Positions 1 to 8,938 of a stretch of DNA of 64,000 bases are shown one piece after another. This DNA is from CAJCIT01 sp963771305 (GTDB lineage: Bacteria; Acidobacteriota; Terriglobia; Bryobacterales; Bryobacteraceae), in the NCBI GenBank assembly GCA_963771305.1, contig CAVYTS010000034.1, positions 248,001 to 312,000 on the forward strand, written 5' to 3'. The position numbers and the translations under genes were made by a program. The notes below the pieces were generated by a model, which worked only from the letters and a program-made list of their open reading frames with translations, did no database searches and had not been told where the DNA came from. Position 1 is the stretch's first letter; each line of letters starts with the position of its first letter.

Positions 1-738
1 GCCCTGCGCCGCCTGCCGGATCAGTTCCTCATACACCGGCACGAGTGGCTTGGCCGCTTTGGCCACCAGGTCCCATTGTGTCGAACGCGGCAATGGAATG
101 CCGAGGTTGGCTTGCAGCCCTTGCAGCCGGTAGAACGGAACGCCCGAACCATACTTCAACAGCGCCACCATGCTCGCCGCCGTCTCGTCGCGCTTGTCCT
201 CGCCCATGCCGGCCGGCGGAGGCGCTTCGTACACCTCCTGGCACAGATTGCAGCGTAGCCGCTCCAACTCGTATACGGCCGCCTGTACCGGCGCTTGCCC
301 CACGATCCGCACCCGCATCGCCGGCTCTTTCAGCCGATACACTTTCCCCTTTTCGCACTCCGGACACTTGTCCCCCGGCTTCAGCATGGGGTGCGCCACT
401 TTCACTTTCTCCGCCCCTTCGAACGCGCGCGCCGGATTGCGCCCATGGCCTTTACGTTTCTTCTTCGGCGTGGCCGAATCTCCAGGCTCCGGCTTCACTC
501 CCGCACGCTCCAGCACCACGCGCGTCTTCTCGGTCGTAGGCGGTTTCAACAACATCTGGCGCAGTTGACGCAGCGTCGCGTCCTTGTCTGCCAGCAGGCG
601 CGCCATCTCCCCCAACGTTTCCACCGCTCCGCGCAACTTGCGGTGACCGTCCGCATTCAGCGTCTGATGGCACGCTCCATCCACCAGCGCTTCCAATTCC
701 TGAATACTGATGTCGATGGTCTCCGGGTCCAGCTTCAT
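1..738 (-). CDS. tnpC: IS66 transposase TnpC, 3' part missing
   Basis: Open from ATG at 738 to the left edge, about 246 codons. The start follows AAGGA on the minus strand and lies 9 bp after the stop of the DUF4338 gene. The N-terminus has the leucine-rich helical stretch typical of IS66 transposases (LADKDATLRQLRQMLL), then a basic linker (PKKKRKGHGRNPA), then a zinc-finger-like pair of cysteine motifs (CPEC and CNLC). After this comes the start of the catalytic region (MVALLKYGSGVPFYRLQGLQ). The DDE catalytic residues lie beyond the window. The frame has no stop inside the window, so the copy is intact as far as can be seen. Confidence 0.9.
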   Translation of the reverse strand, partial: MKLDPETIDISIQELEALVDGACHQTLNADGHRKLRGAVETLGEMARLLADKDATLRQLRQMLLKPPTTEKTRVVLERAGVKPEPGDSATPKKKRKGHGRNPARAFEGAEKVKVAHPMLKPGDKCPECEKGKVYRLKEPAMRVRIVGQAPVQAAVYELERLRCNLCQEVYEAPPPAGMGEDKRDETAASMVALLKYGSGVPFYRLQGLQANLGIPLPRSTQWDLVAKAAKPLVPVYEELIRQAAQG

Positions 739-747
739 CGTTTTCCT

Positions 748-1620
748 TCATTGGCTCAGTAACTGCCGGAACCGCCGGTGAAGTGGCAGAGCCAGCACCT
801 GCTTGATGGACCGGTTCGGCCGCTTGCTCTGTGAATCCTTGCCCCGGCCGGTGGTTTTTCCCACCACGATCCAGTTCGCCGCCCGATAGCAGGTTCCGCG
901 AAACCGCTCCGGATCGACGAAGGTCTCCAGCAGATGAATGGGATGGGCGTACATCCGCAGCCAGTCGCGCGGCGCTTGGCGCGCCATCCGCCCCAGAATA
1001 TGCGAGGCAAGGTGCGGCACTCGCACCCACGGCAGAATCAGAAAGCGCGTGTTGTAAGCGATCAAGCGGATGTTTCGCCGCCTCGCCACTTGGTCCCAGC
1101 CGATGAAACGGTCGCGCGCGCCCAGATGCCGCGGCGCGCTCGACCAAGCCACACACGCGATCGCCTGCCCGCGCGCTTTGACCAGATACTTCAAGTGTTC
1201 ACCCACCGGCTGCTCATAGCCCAGATAGTGGTACTGCTCCATCAGGCTGTTGAACAGCGGCTCTTCATCGCTGCGCCGCACCTGCACAATCTCCAGCGGC
1301 AGAAGATCATGCAGCGCGCCCCGCACCGGCCGGTTATCGGGCACTACCGGTTCCGGCCGACTGCGGAGCAGGAGCGGGTTCGGCGGGTGCGACCGCATCG
1401 GCGGCAGCACGATCTCGCCGCTGCGGTCGAGTATCAACAGCATGCCGCGGCACACCATGTCGCGCAGCGTTCCGTTGGACTGTTTCCAGTCCCATGCTTG
1501 GCACAACAAGCGAGACAGTTCACAGCGCCCGGCTGCGGGGTGGGCGACGATCAAGTCGCGAATGAAACCGACGTCGCCACCGGTGATTGTGCGGCCGCGG
1601 TATCTCCACTGCAGTTCCAT
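748..1620 (-). CDS. DUF4338 (DruA-like) protein inside an IS66 element
   Basis: About 290 residues. The text matches the DUF4338 family: an N-terminal region with LSRLLCQAWDW, then LFNSLMEQYHYLGYEQPVGEHLKYLVKARGQ in two halves of the conserved core, an RHLGARDRFIGW segment, and a C-terminal part with the conserved NWIVVGKTTGRG. DUF4338 proteins are known as passengers or accessory genes in IS66-like transposons, and a member (DruA) is part of the Druantia anti-phage system; their biochemical role is not established. I chose the ATG at 1620, because the in-frame TTG at 1641 adds only a short unmatched stretch. The gene sits between tnpB and tnpC and shares their direction, so it is probably co-transcribed with them. 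Confidence 0.8.
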   Translation of the reverse strand: MELQWRYRGRTITGGDVGFIRDLIVAHPAAGRCELSRLLCQAWDWKQSNGTLRDMVCRGMLLILDRSGEIVLPPMRSHPPNPLLLRSRPEPVVPDNRPVRGALHDLLPLEIVQVRRSDEEPLFNSLMEQYHYLGYEQPVGEHLKYLVKARGQAIACVAWSSAPRHLGARDRFIGWDQVARRRNIRLIAYNTRFLILPWVRVPHLASHILGRMARQAPRDWLRMYAHPIHLLETFVDPERFRGTCYRAANWIVVGKTTGRGKDSQSKRPNRSIKQVLALPLHRRFRQLLSQ

Positions 1621-1678
1621 GGCGAAGCAACAGTGTGACAAAATTTGCGCCCGAACGCAAGGCCCTGGCGCGATTTTT

Positions 1679-2026
1679 TTAACCCACCTTGCGCCACACC
1701 GGCGCTGCTTCCGTTTCCGGATTGCCCGCCGCCAGCAGCAGTTGCGCCTGGTGCGCCTGGAGCGTTTGCGCTGAGGTGCTTCCGCTGGGCCACCATTTAA
1801 AATGTCCTTTGCTCAAACGCTTGTGCGCCATCCAAAACCCTTGGCCGTCGTACACCAACGCACGGATGGCTGTCGCGCGGCGGCTGCGGAATAGGAACAG
1901 ACATCCCGAGAACGGGTCGGCTTGGAGTTTCTCCCGGCACAGCGCGGCCAGCCCGTCGATACCTTTTCTTAGGTCCACCGGCTCGACCGCCACCAGGATG
2001 CGCATCTGCGGCGTGATCTGAATCAT
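1679..2026 (-). CDS. tnpB: IS66 accessory protein TnpB
   Basis: 115 residues. It has the compact TnpB signature: VAVEPVDLRKGIDGLAALCR near the start, then CLFLFRSRR and a later YDGQGFWMAHKRLSKGHFKWWP. TnpB is required together with TnpA and TnpC for transposition of IS66 elements; its molecular function is not known. The start ATG at 2026 overlaps the stop of tnpA by 4 bp, which suggests translational coupling. A longer in-frame start at 2110 would overlap tnpA extensively and is unlikely. Confidence 0.9.
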   Translation of the reverse strand: MIQITPQMRILVAVEPVDLRKGIDGLAALCREKLQADPFSGCLFLFRSRRATAIRALVYDGQGFWMAHKRLSKGHFKWWPSGSTSAQTLQAHQAQLLLAAGNPETEAAPVWRKVG

Positions 2027-2388
2027 CGCTCGCTTTGCCGCCACGCGCGCAACAGTTGGCTCCAGTCCACGGCGCCCGAGTTGCCCTGCACCCGCAACAG
2101 TTCCACGCAATAGCCGGTCCCGGCCGGCGTGGGCGATAGTTCCACGAACTGCAGACGGGGGACGGGTGCAACCGGCGCTGGACTTCGCAGGCGTTTGCGC
2201 AGGTTGGCGTAGTCGATGGGCAGCGTGCGGGCCGTGCGATACAAGCCATGTTTGCGCGCCAGTCCGGCAGCCTCCGTCCAGAACTGTTCCGGCAACGGCG
2301 AGCGGCGCGGATGACTACTTCTCCATTCCGCCAGCCGACGTTGTAAATCAAGAAACTCTTCGGCGATTGGTGTTTGCTTTCGGGGCAT
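2023..2388 (-). CDS. tnpA: IS66 accessory protein TnpA
   Basis: 121 residues, basic in its middle part. It corresponds to the first ORF of IS66-type elements: a short helix-turn-helix-like region (LARKHGLYRTARTLPIDYANLRKRL) followed by an acidic and aromatic tail with FVELSPTPA and a C-terminal VDWSQLLRAWRQ. It is the first gene of the transposition operon, so the element promoter should lie between 2389 and 2445. Confidence 0.85.
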   Translation of the reverse strand: MPRKQTPIAEEFLDLQRRLAEWRSSHPRRSPLPEQFWTEAAGLARKHGLYRTARTLPIDYANLRKRLRSPAPVAPVPRLQFVELSPTPAGTGYCVELLRVQGNSGAVDWSQLLRAWRQSER

Positions 2389-2667
2389 TCCCCAAAATTA
2401 CTCTGGCTGGCCAGTTCGAGTCACGCACGCTTGCCGGACGCTCACTCCAGCACTGAACCGCGCGCGTGAGCAAGCGGATGATTACGGAGCAGACGCTAAG
2501 CGGAGCGCACAAAGCTTCGGAGCCGCGACTGTAGGCTCGACAAAGATGGAACGAAATGCAGGAAAGCTCTTCGGAGGCCGCGCGCAGTTCTGCGCCGGAG
2601 TTTTCACACAGACTCGTCAGCAGCGGATTCCCTTTTTAGCACCGGCTGAGGCTTGTACCAACAATCG

Positions 2668-3607
2668 TTAGTTGTAGTGAATCGAGATGTCCACGCCGTA
2701 GTGATGGTAGTTGGAGAACGAGATGACGTTCCATTCCGGATGCTGGTCGTGGGGATAGGTAACGCTATACGTGGCCTTCGACGGCAAGATGAAGGAGCGC
2801 CATCGAGGTCGCCGGACCGAAGTCCACGCTCCAGTCAACCTGCGAGATTCCCGTACCGGAAGGAATCTGGGTTGCCGTGAGTCGAATTCGCAAGACTTCG
2901 CCGGTGACTTGGGAAATCCATACTTCTCCGTGGAATCCCAGTAAGTAGTGCTTGGATCTCACCAGGAAATCCCAATTGCTGTCGGACCGCGGCACGTCGA
3001 AACGGAAAAGAACCGCCGGAGCGCCGTTGAACTTGGTGACGACGCCCATTCGAATGGCTGTGTCGGAATCCAGGGTCTCCGCAGTTTGCCGCAGAAGAGT
3101 CGAATACTCGCCTTCCGACCAGGCGCCGCCGATCCGGGCGATGCTCGGTCGAGGCTTGTCGTTCTGACGCACGTTCGAGTAGCGCTCGACACCCTCTTCC
3201 ATCGCCACGTCGGACGTGATCACATCCACCGAATGACCGGCTGCGTCTGCGATCGGTCCCTTGAAGCGGTCGATCCGCTCCCGACAGACGACGCTGGAAC
3301 GCTCCCGGTAGATTCTCGATGAGGCTTCACGGCCCCGCAGCAGCAAGTCAGAGCCGGACAACCGGGGCTCAGGAAGGCTCGGGGGAGATGGACGCGTCGA
3401 AGCGGCCATCAATTGAGCCGATCCATCCGAGGCCGTCGGCGCACCGGGCGTGCTGCCGTCCTTTATGCCGGATGATGCATCGCTTGGCGAGGCGGCGGCC
3501 ACCGACGAAAGTGCTGTAAGCAATTTGCTGCGGATCGAAGCAGGAAGCGGCTCTTGAAATAATTTGGTCTCATATTGGGCCTGCGGCAGGAGGCCCGGCA
3601 GACGCAT
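2668..3607 (-). pseudogene. Unknown acidobacterial protein with a C-terminal frameshift
   Basis: The main frame (2765-3607) gives 280 residues with no family I can name. It has a serine- and alanine-rich N-terminal third, then a beta-rich region (VVTKFNGAPAVLFRFDVPRSDSNWDF; EVWISQVTGEVLRIRLTAT) like the secreted beta-rich proteins common in Acidobacteriota. It ends at a stop at 2765. The adjacent frame continues the same fold at once (WRSFILPSKATYSVTYPH, then EWNVISFSNYHHYGVDISIHYN) to a natural stop at 2668. A single-base change near 2790-2830 therefore explains the break. The start is uncertain: the frame is also open upstream of 3607. Confidence 0.55.
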
Positions 3608-3802
3608 CAGCCCGTGCTTCCTTAACTGGCTTTTCGACTTTGCTGGGATGCCGAGGCGGGGAAAGAGCCGTATCGCCGTGACAACTTCTGGACTAGCTTA
3701 GCTAGTGGCAAGAACTTGCCAGTGATAGGATCTGTGGAGTACTGCAAGCGTTTGCAGCGCCTGTTCACAGCAACTTCAGAAGACCCCACCAGGAGTTCGC
3801 GT

Positions 3803-5419
3803 ATGCCACCAATTGACCGCCGGGCTTTTCTCGCCTCCCTCCCCGCGGCACTCACATTGCCCCGACTGGCTCGTGCCGCCGATGCCGAGATCGAGGTGTT
3901 CACCGGTGAACCCATCGGAACGGTGAGCCCGCTGTTGTATGGCCAGTTCGTCGAGCATCTCGGCGGTGTCGTTTACGACGGCGTCTGGGTCGGGCCCGAT
4001 TCGAAGGTTGCGAATATTCACGGAATCCGCAAAGCCTTGGTCGATGCTATGAAGCCTATTGGCGGAACCGTGGTTCGCTGGCCTGGTGGCTGCTTCGCCG
4101 ATAGCTACGACTGGCGCGACGGCATTGGGCCGCAGGCCCAGCGGCCGGCGCGTAATAACTTCTGGGCGAACTCCGGCCGCTTGCAGAACGTCCCCCAAAG
4201 CAGCCCGTCCCGCAACGATCCAAACCAATTTGGAACGAACGAGTTTATAGAATTCTGCCAGCTGATTACCTGTCAACCGTATCTGGCAGCGAATATCAGA
4301 AGCCTACCTGCGCGGGACTTTTATCAGTGGGTGGAGTATTGCAACTCGCCGCTTGGCGTTACTACGTTGGCGAAAGCGCGAGCGGCCAACGGCTCGCCCG
4401 AGCCATTCGACGTCCGCTTCTGGGGCGTCGGCAATGAGAGCTGGGGCTGCGGCGGCGACATGACCGCCGAGGAATACTCGGTGGAGTTCCGAAAGTTTAT
4501 CGCCTGGGTACCTTTGTTTGGCAATCCGTTGTCGTTCATCGCGTCGGGCCCCAATGCCGGCGACCCTAAATGGACGCATGATTTCTTCCACGCGATCGCA
4601 GCCAAATCCCCGGGCCTCTTCAACCGGATCTGGGGCTGGGCGCTGCACTACTACTGCATGACGACCGGAAGCGGTGACTCGCTCAACTTCAGCTCGGATG
4701 ATGGCTATCAGCTGCTGAATCAGGCAGACCGCATGGACTCGCTAATCCGGCAGACATGGGACATCATGGGCGAGATCGATAAGGAGCACAAGGTGAAGCT
4801 CGTGGTCGACGAGTGGGGCACCTGGCACAAGGACACCACGGCCGTTGCGCCCAATCATTTATTCGGCAGCGTCCAAACCATGCGTGACGCCTTGGTTGCC
4901 GGCTTAACGCTCGACACGTTCCAACGGAATGTGGACAAAGTGGCCATGGCGAATGTGGCTCAGTTGGTGAACTGCATTCAAACGCTCTTCCTGGCGAGCG
5001 GCGACAACTTCTGCGTGACGCCGACGTATCACGTCTTTGCTATGTACGTGGACCATCGCAACGGGCAGGCGTTGCGCAGTGAATTCTCGGCGCCGCGGAT
5101 CCCCTATCAATATGGAGGGAAGTCACAGCATGTGGTTCGATTGGCCGGCTCCGCCTCCGTTTTGAATGGCACGCTTACGCTGACTGGCGTCAACAATCAC
5201 CTGACCGATGCGCTGGAAACCACCATTCAGCTGCGCGGCGCCAACGCAAGCCAGGCACGTGGCGTTGCCTTGACCGGACCCGACATTCATGCACACAACG
5301 ACTTCACCAACCCCAACGCTGTGAAGCCGCAGCCGTTGACCGTAACGGCGTCCGGCAGCACATTGCGCGTCACCATTCCGGCTGCGTCAGTTGTAAAGAT
5401 ACAAGCGGCGCTCAGTTAG
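3803..5419 (+). CDS. GH51 alpha-L-arabinofuranosidase, exported
   Basis: 538 residues. It is predicted to remove terminal alpha-L-arabinofuranosyl groups from arabinan or arabinoxylan. The acid/base glutamate is in GVGNESWGCGG (about residue 212) and the nucleophile is in VVDEWGTW (about residue 337). Family landmarks include SPLLYGQFVEHLGG and VVRWPGGCFADSYDWRDGIGP. The N-terminus (DRRAFLASLPAALTLPRLARA) looks like a twin-arginine signal peptide with an alanine-rich cleavage region. The ATG at 3803 has AGGAG seven bases upstream and gives the signal peptide exactly; the longer frame from 3716 adds an implausible tail. It points to plant-polysaccharide breakdown outside the cytoplasm. Confidence 0.93.
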   Translation: MPPIDRRAFLASLPAALTLPRLARAADAEIEVFTGEPIGTVSPLLYGQFVEHLGGVVYDGVWVGPDSKVANIHGIRKALVDAMKPIGGTVVRWPGGCFADSYDWRDGIGPQAQRPARNNFWANSGRLQNVPQSSPSRNDPNQFGTNEFIEFCQLITCQPYLAANIRSLPARDFYQWVEYCNSPLGVTTLAKARAANGSPEPFDVRFWGVGNESWGCGGDMTAEEYSVEFRKFIAWVPLFGNPLSFIASGPNAGDPKWTHDFFHAIAAKSPGLFNRIWGWALHYYCMTTGSGDSLNFSSDDGYQLLNQADRMDSLIRQTWDIMGEIDKEHKVKLVVDEWGTWHKDTTAVAPNHLFGSVQTMRDALVAGLTLDTFQRNVDKVAMANVAQLVNCIQTLFLASGDNFCVTPTYHVFAMYVDHRNGQALRSEFSAPRIPYQYGGKSQHVVRLAGSASVLNGTLTLTGVNNHLTDALETTIQLRGANASQARGVALTGPDIHAHNDFTNPNAVKPQPLTVTASGSTLRVTIPAASVVKIQAALS

Positions 5420-5496
5420 ACCTTAAGACTACAAAAGGCGGACCAAAGCCTTCCGAGGCGCGACCGTGAGGAAGCGCTTCCCCAAGTCGGGTGCCG

Positions 5497-6480
5497 CTAC
5501 CAGCGCTGGTGAACCAACTCCTTGATGGACTTCTCATAGATGCGTTGCAACGCATCGAATTCCTCAGACGTCAGCGGCGGCAGGCTCGAAGCCTTCGCAT
5601 TCTCGGCCACCTGTGTTTCATTGCGTGCGCCGGGAATCACGCAAGAGACGGCCGGATGGTCCAGTATCCAGCGCAACGCCAAGTTGGCCATGCTCACCTC
5701 AGGCGGCAACAGGTTCCGAATTTCTTCAACCGCCTCCAGCGCGACATCCAGATCAATCCCGGAGAACGTCTCGCCGCGATCAAACTGCTCGCCGTGCAGG
5801 TTGAAGTTGCGGTGGTCGTCGGCTGGGAACTTCGTTTCGCGCGTGACCTTTCCGGAGAGCAGCCCGCTAGAGAGCGGCAACCGCGCCAGAATCCCAACCT
5901 TTCTTAATTGCGTCAGCGGAAAGAAGAGATCGCGCGGACGTTGCCGGAAAGGATTGAAGATGATCTGGATAGTTTCAACGCCGGGAAACTCGAGCGCCTT
6001 GATCGCCTCTTCCACCTTCTCAACGCTGACCCCGTAGTGCAGAACCTTTCCGGCTCGCTTGAGGTCGTCGAGGATCTCGAAGACCTCCGGCTGATAGTAG
6101 ACCTCCGTCGGCGGACAGTGCAGTTGCACCAGGTCGATTGTTTCGCGCTCCAGGTTCTTCAGGCTGCGTTCGATGAAGGCAGTGAGATTTTCGCGGTTGT
6201 AGCCGGCTGCCACCTGCGGCGAAAGACGCCGGCCTGCTTTTGTCGCCACCCGGACTTCCTCGCTGCGCTCTTTCAGAACCCTTGCGATGAAGCGCTCGCT
6301 GCGGCCATCGCCATAGACGTCGGCCGTGTCGATGAAGTTGATGCCGCTGTCAAGAGCGCTGTGCAGGACACGGATGGCGTCGTGATCTGTAACGCTACCC
6401 CAGGCACCGCCAATTTGCCAGGCGCCGAGGCTAACCTCCGAAACCTTGAATCCGGTCCGGCCGAGGTCGCGATAGTTCAT
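5497..6480 (-). CDS. Aldo/keto reductase
   Basis: 327 residues, the usual size. It is a NAD(P)H-dependent carbonyl reductase of the TIM-barrel AKR superfamily. Visible residues of the catalytic tetrad: Asp and Tyr in FIDTADVYGDGRSERF, Lys in VRVATKAG and His in LVQLHCPP. The N-terminus MNYRDLGRTGFKVSEVSLGAW is typical, which fixes the ATG at 6480; the longer upstream extension overlaps the preceding gene. It lies 8 bp after the zinc alcohol dehydrogenase gene and is probably in one operon with it, suggesting a shared sugar or polyol oxidation/reduction route. The substrate is not readable from sequence. Confidence 0.9.
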   Translation of the reverse strand: MNYRDLGRTGFKVSEVSLGAWQIGGAWGSVTDHDAIRVLHSALDSGINFIDTADVYGDGRSERFIARVLKERSEEVRVATKAGRRLSPQVAAGYNRENLTAFIERSLKNLERETIDLVQLHCPPTEVYYQPEVFEILDDLKRAGKVLHYGVSVEKVEEAIKALEFPGVETIQIIFNPFRQRPRDLFFPLTQLRKVGILARLPLSSGLLSGKVTRETKFPADDHRNFNLHGEQFDRGETFSGIDLDVALEAVEEIRNLLPPEVSMANLALRWILDHPAVSCVIPGARNETQVAENAKASSLPPLTSEEFDALQRIYEKSIKELVHQRW

Positions 6481-6488
6481 AAGGCTCT

Positions 6489-7520
6489 CTACGGCTGCAG
6501 AATGACCTTCATCAAGTTCGGCTCGTGCGAGTACAACCGCTCGAACCACTCCACACCCTGGCTCAGCGGGGCCCTTGCGCTGATCATCGGTTCCACCTGG
6601 ATCGCGCCACGCGCGAGCAGGTCAATGCAAGTCGGGTATTCGCCGTTCGAAGCGCAGGAGCCGATAAGCTTCAATTGTCGCGAGACAACGGCCTGCAACG
6701 GTATGTTCACCTTCGGCGACAGGTTGCCTACCAGCGTCACGACTCCGCCTTTGCGCACGCACTCAATCGCGGTTTGAATCGGGTCGGTCGCGCCAACCGC
6801 TTCGAGGGCCAGGTCCGCGCCACGGCCGCCAGTGAGGGAGAGAACCCGAGCCTTCGCGTCCTCTGACCGAGAGTTGATCGTTTCATGAGCACCCAACTGC
6901 GCGGCCGCTTTGAGCTTGGCATCGTCCACGTCAATCGCGATGATGCGGCCGCAACTAGTCAGCTTCAGCGATTGGATGATCAACAGGCCGATCATCCCGG
7001 AGCCAACCACGACAGCCGCGTCGTTCAACGCAATCGGCGTGAGCGAGACAGCATGGACCGCGACGGATATAGCCTCGATGAGCGCGGCGTGCTCGAAGGG
7101 GACGTTGTCCGGCAGCCGGTAGCAAATACGCTCCGGAACCGAGACGAATTCGGCGAAAGCGCCGTTGCGCCGGTAGTCTCCGCAGGAGACGCCCAGAACT
7201 TGCCGGTTGTCGCAAAGATTCTGTTGACCACGCAGGCAGAAGAAGCACTCGCCGCAATATACAGTGGAGTCGAACGTAACCCGGTCGCCTGGCTTGAAGC
7301 GACTCACCGCGACGCCCGTGGCTTCTACCAGACCTGCGGCTTCGTGGCCCATCACCAGCGGCGGAATGCGTCTGCCGGTGCTGCCGTCGTAGCCGTGTAT
7401 ATCACTGCCGCAAATGCCGCAGGCCTTTACGCGAATCAGTAGATCATTCGCGCCAATCTCCGGTTGGGGAAGGTCGATCAATTCGAGATGTCTGTACTCA
7501 CGGAGCATGAGAGCGTTCAT
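6489..7520 (-). CDS. Zinc-dependent alcohol (polyol) dehydrogenase
   Basis: 343 residues, medium-chain dehydrogenase. The catalytic zinc site is seen in ACGICGSDIHG and VMGHEAAG. Four structural-zinc cysteines are in YCGECFFCLRGQQNLC, and the Rossmann motif reads VVGSGMIGLL. It resembles galactitol-phosphate or sorbitol dehydrogenases and related sugar-alcohol oxidising enzymes. It is followed 8 bp later by the aldo/keto reductase and preceded by an SDR, so a carbohydrate or polyol pathway is likely; the exact substrate is inference. Confidence 0.9.
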   Translation of the reverse strand: MNALMLREYRHLELIDLPQPEIGANDLLIRVKACGICGSDIHGYDGSTGRRIPPLVMGHEAAGLVEATGVAVSRFKPGDRVTFDSTVYCGECFFCLRGQQNLCDNRQVLGVSCGDYRRNGAFAEFVSVPERICYRLPDNVPFEHAALIEAISVAVHAVSLTPIALNDAAVVVGSGMIGLLIIQSLKLTSCGRIIAIDVDDAKLKAAAQLGAHETINSRSEDAKARVLSLTGGRGADLALEAVGATDPIQTAIECVRKGGVVTLVGNLSPKVNIPLQAVVSRQLKLIGSCASNGEYPTCIDLLARGAIQVEPMISARAPLSQGVEWFERLYSHEPNLMKVILQP

Positions 7521-7552
7521 AGTCGTTTGGTCTCAGTCTACAGCTTGCCGCT

Positions 7553-8320
7553 TCAGATGGCCGTGTATCCGCCGTCGGCTGCCAGAATCGATCCGGTGAT
7601 GTAACTGGCACCCTTTGTGCAAAGGAACACGACCGCATTAGCGATCTCTTCCAGCTTGGCGCGCCGGCCTAGTGGCGTATGGCGCAGTACCCGCTCTTCT
7701 GTTTGCGGATCGCGGTGCGTGCTTTCCATTCCCACCATGATGTTCTCCAGATAACCCGGCGCAACACCGTTCACACGAATGCCCAGCCCCGCCCATTCCA
7801 GCGCCAACGTTCTGACCAGCTGATTGACGCCGCCCTTGGCTGCGTTGTACGCGATGATGTCTGCCACCGCGTGCGTCGCTGCGAAGGAAGTGATCATCAC
7901 CACGGAACCTCCCTGCCCTCGATCGGCCATGAACCGGCCCACCGCCTGCGCGCACAGGAAATACCCTTTCAGATTCACATCGACTACGCGGTCCCATACG
8001 TCTTCACCGAATGTCAAGGCATGCCCTGGGATGTCGATGCCCGCATTGCAGACCAGCATGTCAATGTGGCCCAACTGCTCCGCCGCGAACCGAGCCAGAG
8101 CCTCGCAATCGGCGGCGCGGGTCACATCGGTGACAAGCCCCATGGCCGTCTTACCGGCATCGCGCAACGAACGGGCAACCCTCTCAACGTCGGGGGATAT
8201 GTCCGCCAACACAACCCCTGCCCCTTCTTCTGCAAAGGCGGTTGCGATGGCCCTGCCGAGTCCGCGGGCCGCACCGGTAATAATGGCCGCGTCGCCGGCC
8301 AGCGCAAAGCGTTCAGTCAT
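7553..8320 (-). CDS. Short-chain dehydrogenase/reductase (SDR)
   Basis: 255 residues. It has the cofactor motif TGAARGLGRA, the NAG motif (CNAGID), a catalytic serine in MITSFAATHA and the YNAAK active-site tetrad. The C-terminal SYITGSILAADGGYT is the usual SDR tail. The ATG at 8320 overlaps the stop of the upstream CMD-family gene by 4 bp, so the two are translationally coupled. The upstream extension of this frame has no family similarity. It is probably a NAD(P)-linked oxidoreductase working on the same small molecule as its neighbours. Confidence 0.92.
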   Translation of the reverse strand: MTERFALAGDAAIITGAARGLGRAIATAFAEEGAGVVLADISPDVERVARSLRDAGKTAMGLVTDVTRAADCEALARFAAEQLGHIDMLVCNAGIDIPGHALTFGEDVWDRVVDVNLKGYFLCAQAVGRFMADRGQGGSVVMITSFAATHAVADIIAYNAAKGGVNQLVRTLALEWAGLGIRVNGVAPGYLENIMVGMESTHRDPQTEERVLRHTPLGRRAKLEEIANAVVFLCTKGASYITGSILAADGGYTAI

Positions 8321-8892
8321 TCGTCCATCATTTCCTGACGAGGCGCCGGCGTTATGGGAATGCGCAACGTGTTGATGAACCGAGTCAGGAACAGCATCAT
8401 GGTGACAGTTCCCACTAATTCCACGATCTGCGGTTCCGTAAAATGCGCCTGAAGCGAGGCGTAGAATTCGTCGTCGACCGCTTCGGCGCTGCGAAACAAC
8501 CGGTCGGCGCAAACCAGCCCCAGGTGCTCGGTTTCTGTGTAGGCATCGGGCAAGAGCAGATCGAGCCCTGCTACCTGTTGCGAGGAGGCGCCCTTCTTCA
8601 AAGCCAGTTGCGCGTGCGCGACGCGCGCATATTCGCATTCAGCCAGAATCGAAATTCGAGTTGCGATCAGTTCCTTATACCCGCCGCCAAGAGCGCCGTC
8701 GCCGAGTATGGTGGACGCCAGCGGAGCGACCTTCGCCATGATCGCAGGCGCATGCGCCCACGCGCGGAACATATTGGGGACAACACCCCGTTTCGCCAGC
8801 AGCATGTCATACGTTGCGGCAGCCTCGGGTCCGGCTTCTTCCTTAGCCAGCAAGCGAACCCGGGGTTCTACGGACAGTTGTTCTTGAGCCAT
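8317..8892 (-). CDS. Carboxymuconolactone decarboxylase (CMD) family protein
   Basis: 191 residues with the all-helical CMD/AhpD-like pattern: PNMFRAWAHAPAIM, then KELIATRISILAECEYARVAHAQLALKKGAS. The ECEYARVAH segment is the EYxxxxH form of the motif, not the CxxC peroxidase form. This suggests a hydrolase- or decarboxylase-like relative and not an AhpD-type disulfide reductase. First gene of the minus-strand run CMD, SDR, zinc dehydrogenase, aldo/keto reductase. In that run it could handle a lactone or related ring product, but this is inference. Confidence 0.85.
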   Translation of the reverse strand: MAQEQLSVEPRVRLLAKEEAGPEAAATYDMLLAKRGVVPNMFRAWAHAPAIMAKVAPLASTILGDGALGGGYKELIATRISILAECEYARVAHAQLALKKGASSQQVAGLDLLLPDAYTETEHLGLVCADRLFRSAEAVDDEFYASLQAHFTEPQIVELVGTVTMMLFLTRFINTLRIPITPAPRQEMMDE

Positions 8893-8938
8893 GACCCATT
8901 CTTACCAAGTCCGGCCGCTGAAATCGGCCTTTTCCCGA

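Larger units (their letters stand above)
1..2445 (-). mobile_element. IS66-family insertion sequence, partial (left part outside window)
   Basis: Four minus-strand genes in IS66 order: tnpA, tnpB (4-bp overlap), a DUF4338 protein, then tnpC, which runs off the left edge. TnpA, TnpB and TnpC are all recognisable. The upstream end is placed at 2445, because the minus strand there reads GTGAGCGTCCGG, which resembles the GTAAGCG-like tips of this family. The other end is outside the window, so neither the inverted repeat nor the target duplication can be checked. All four reading frames are intact, so the copy may be active. Confidence 0.85.
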
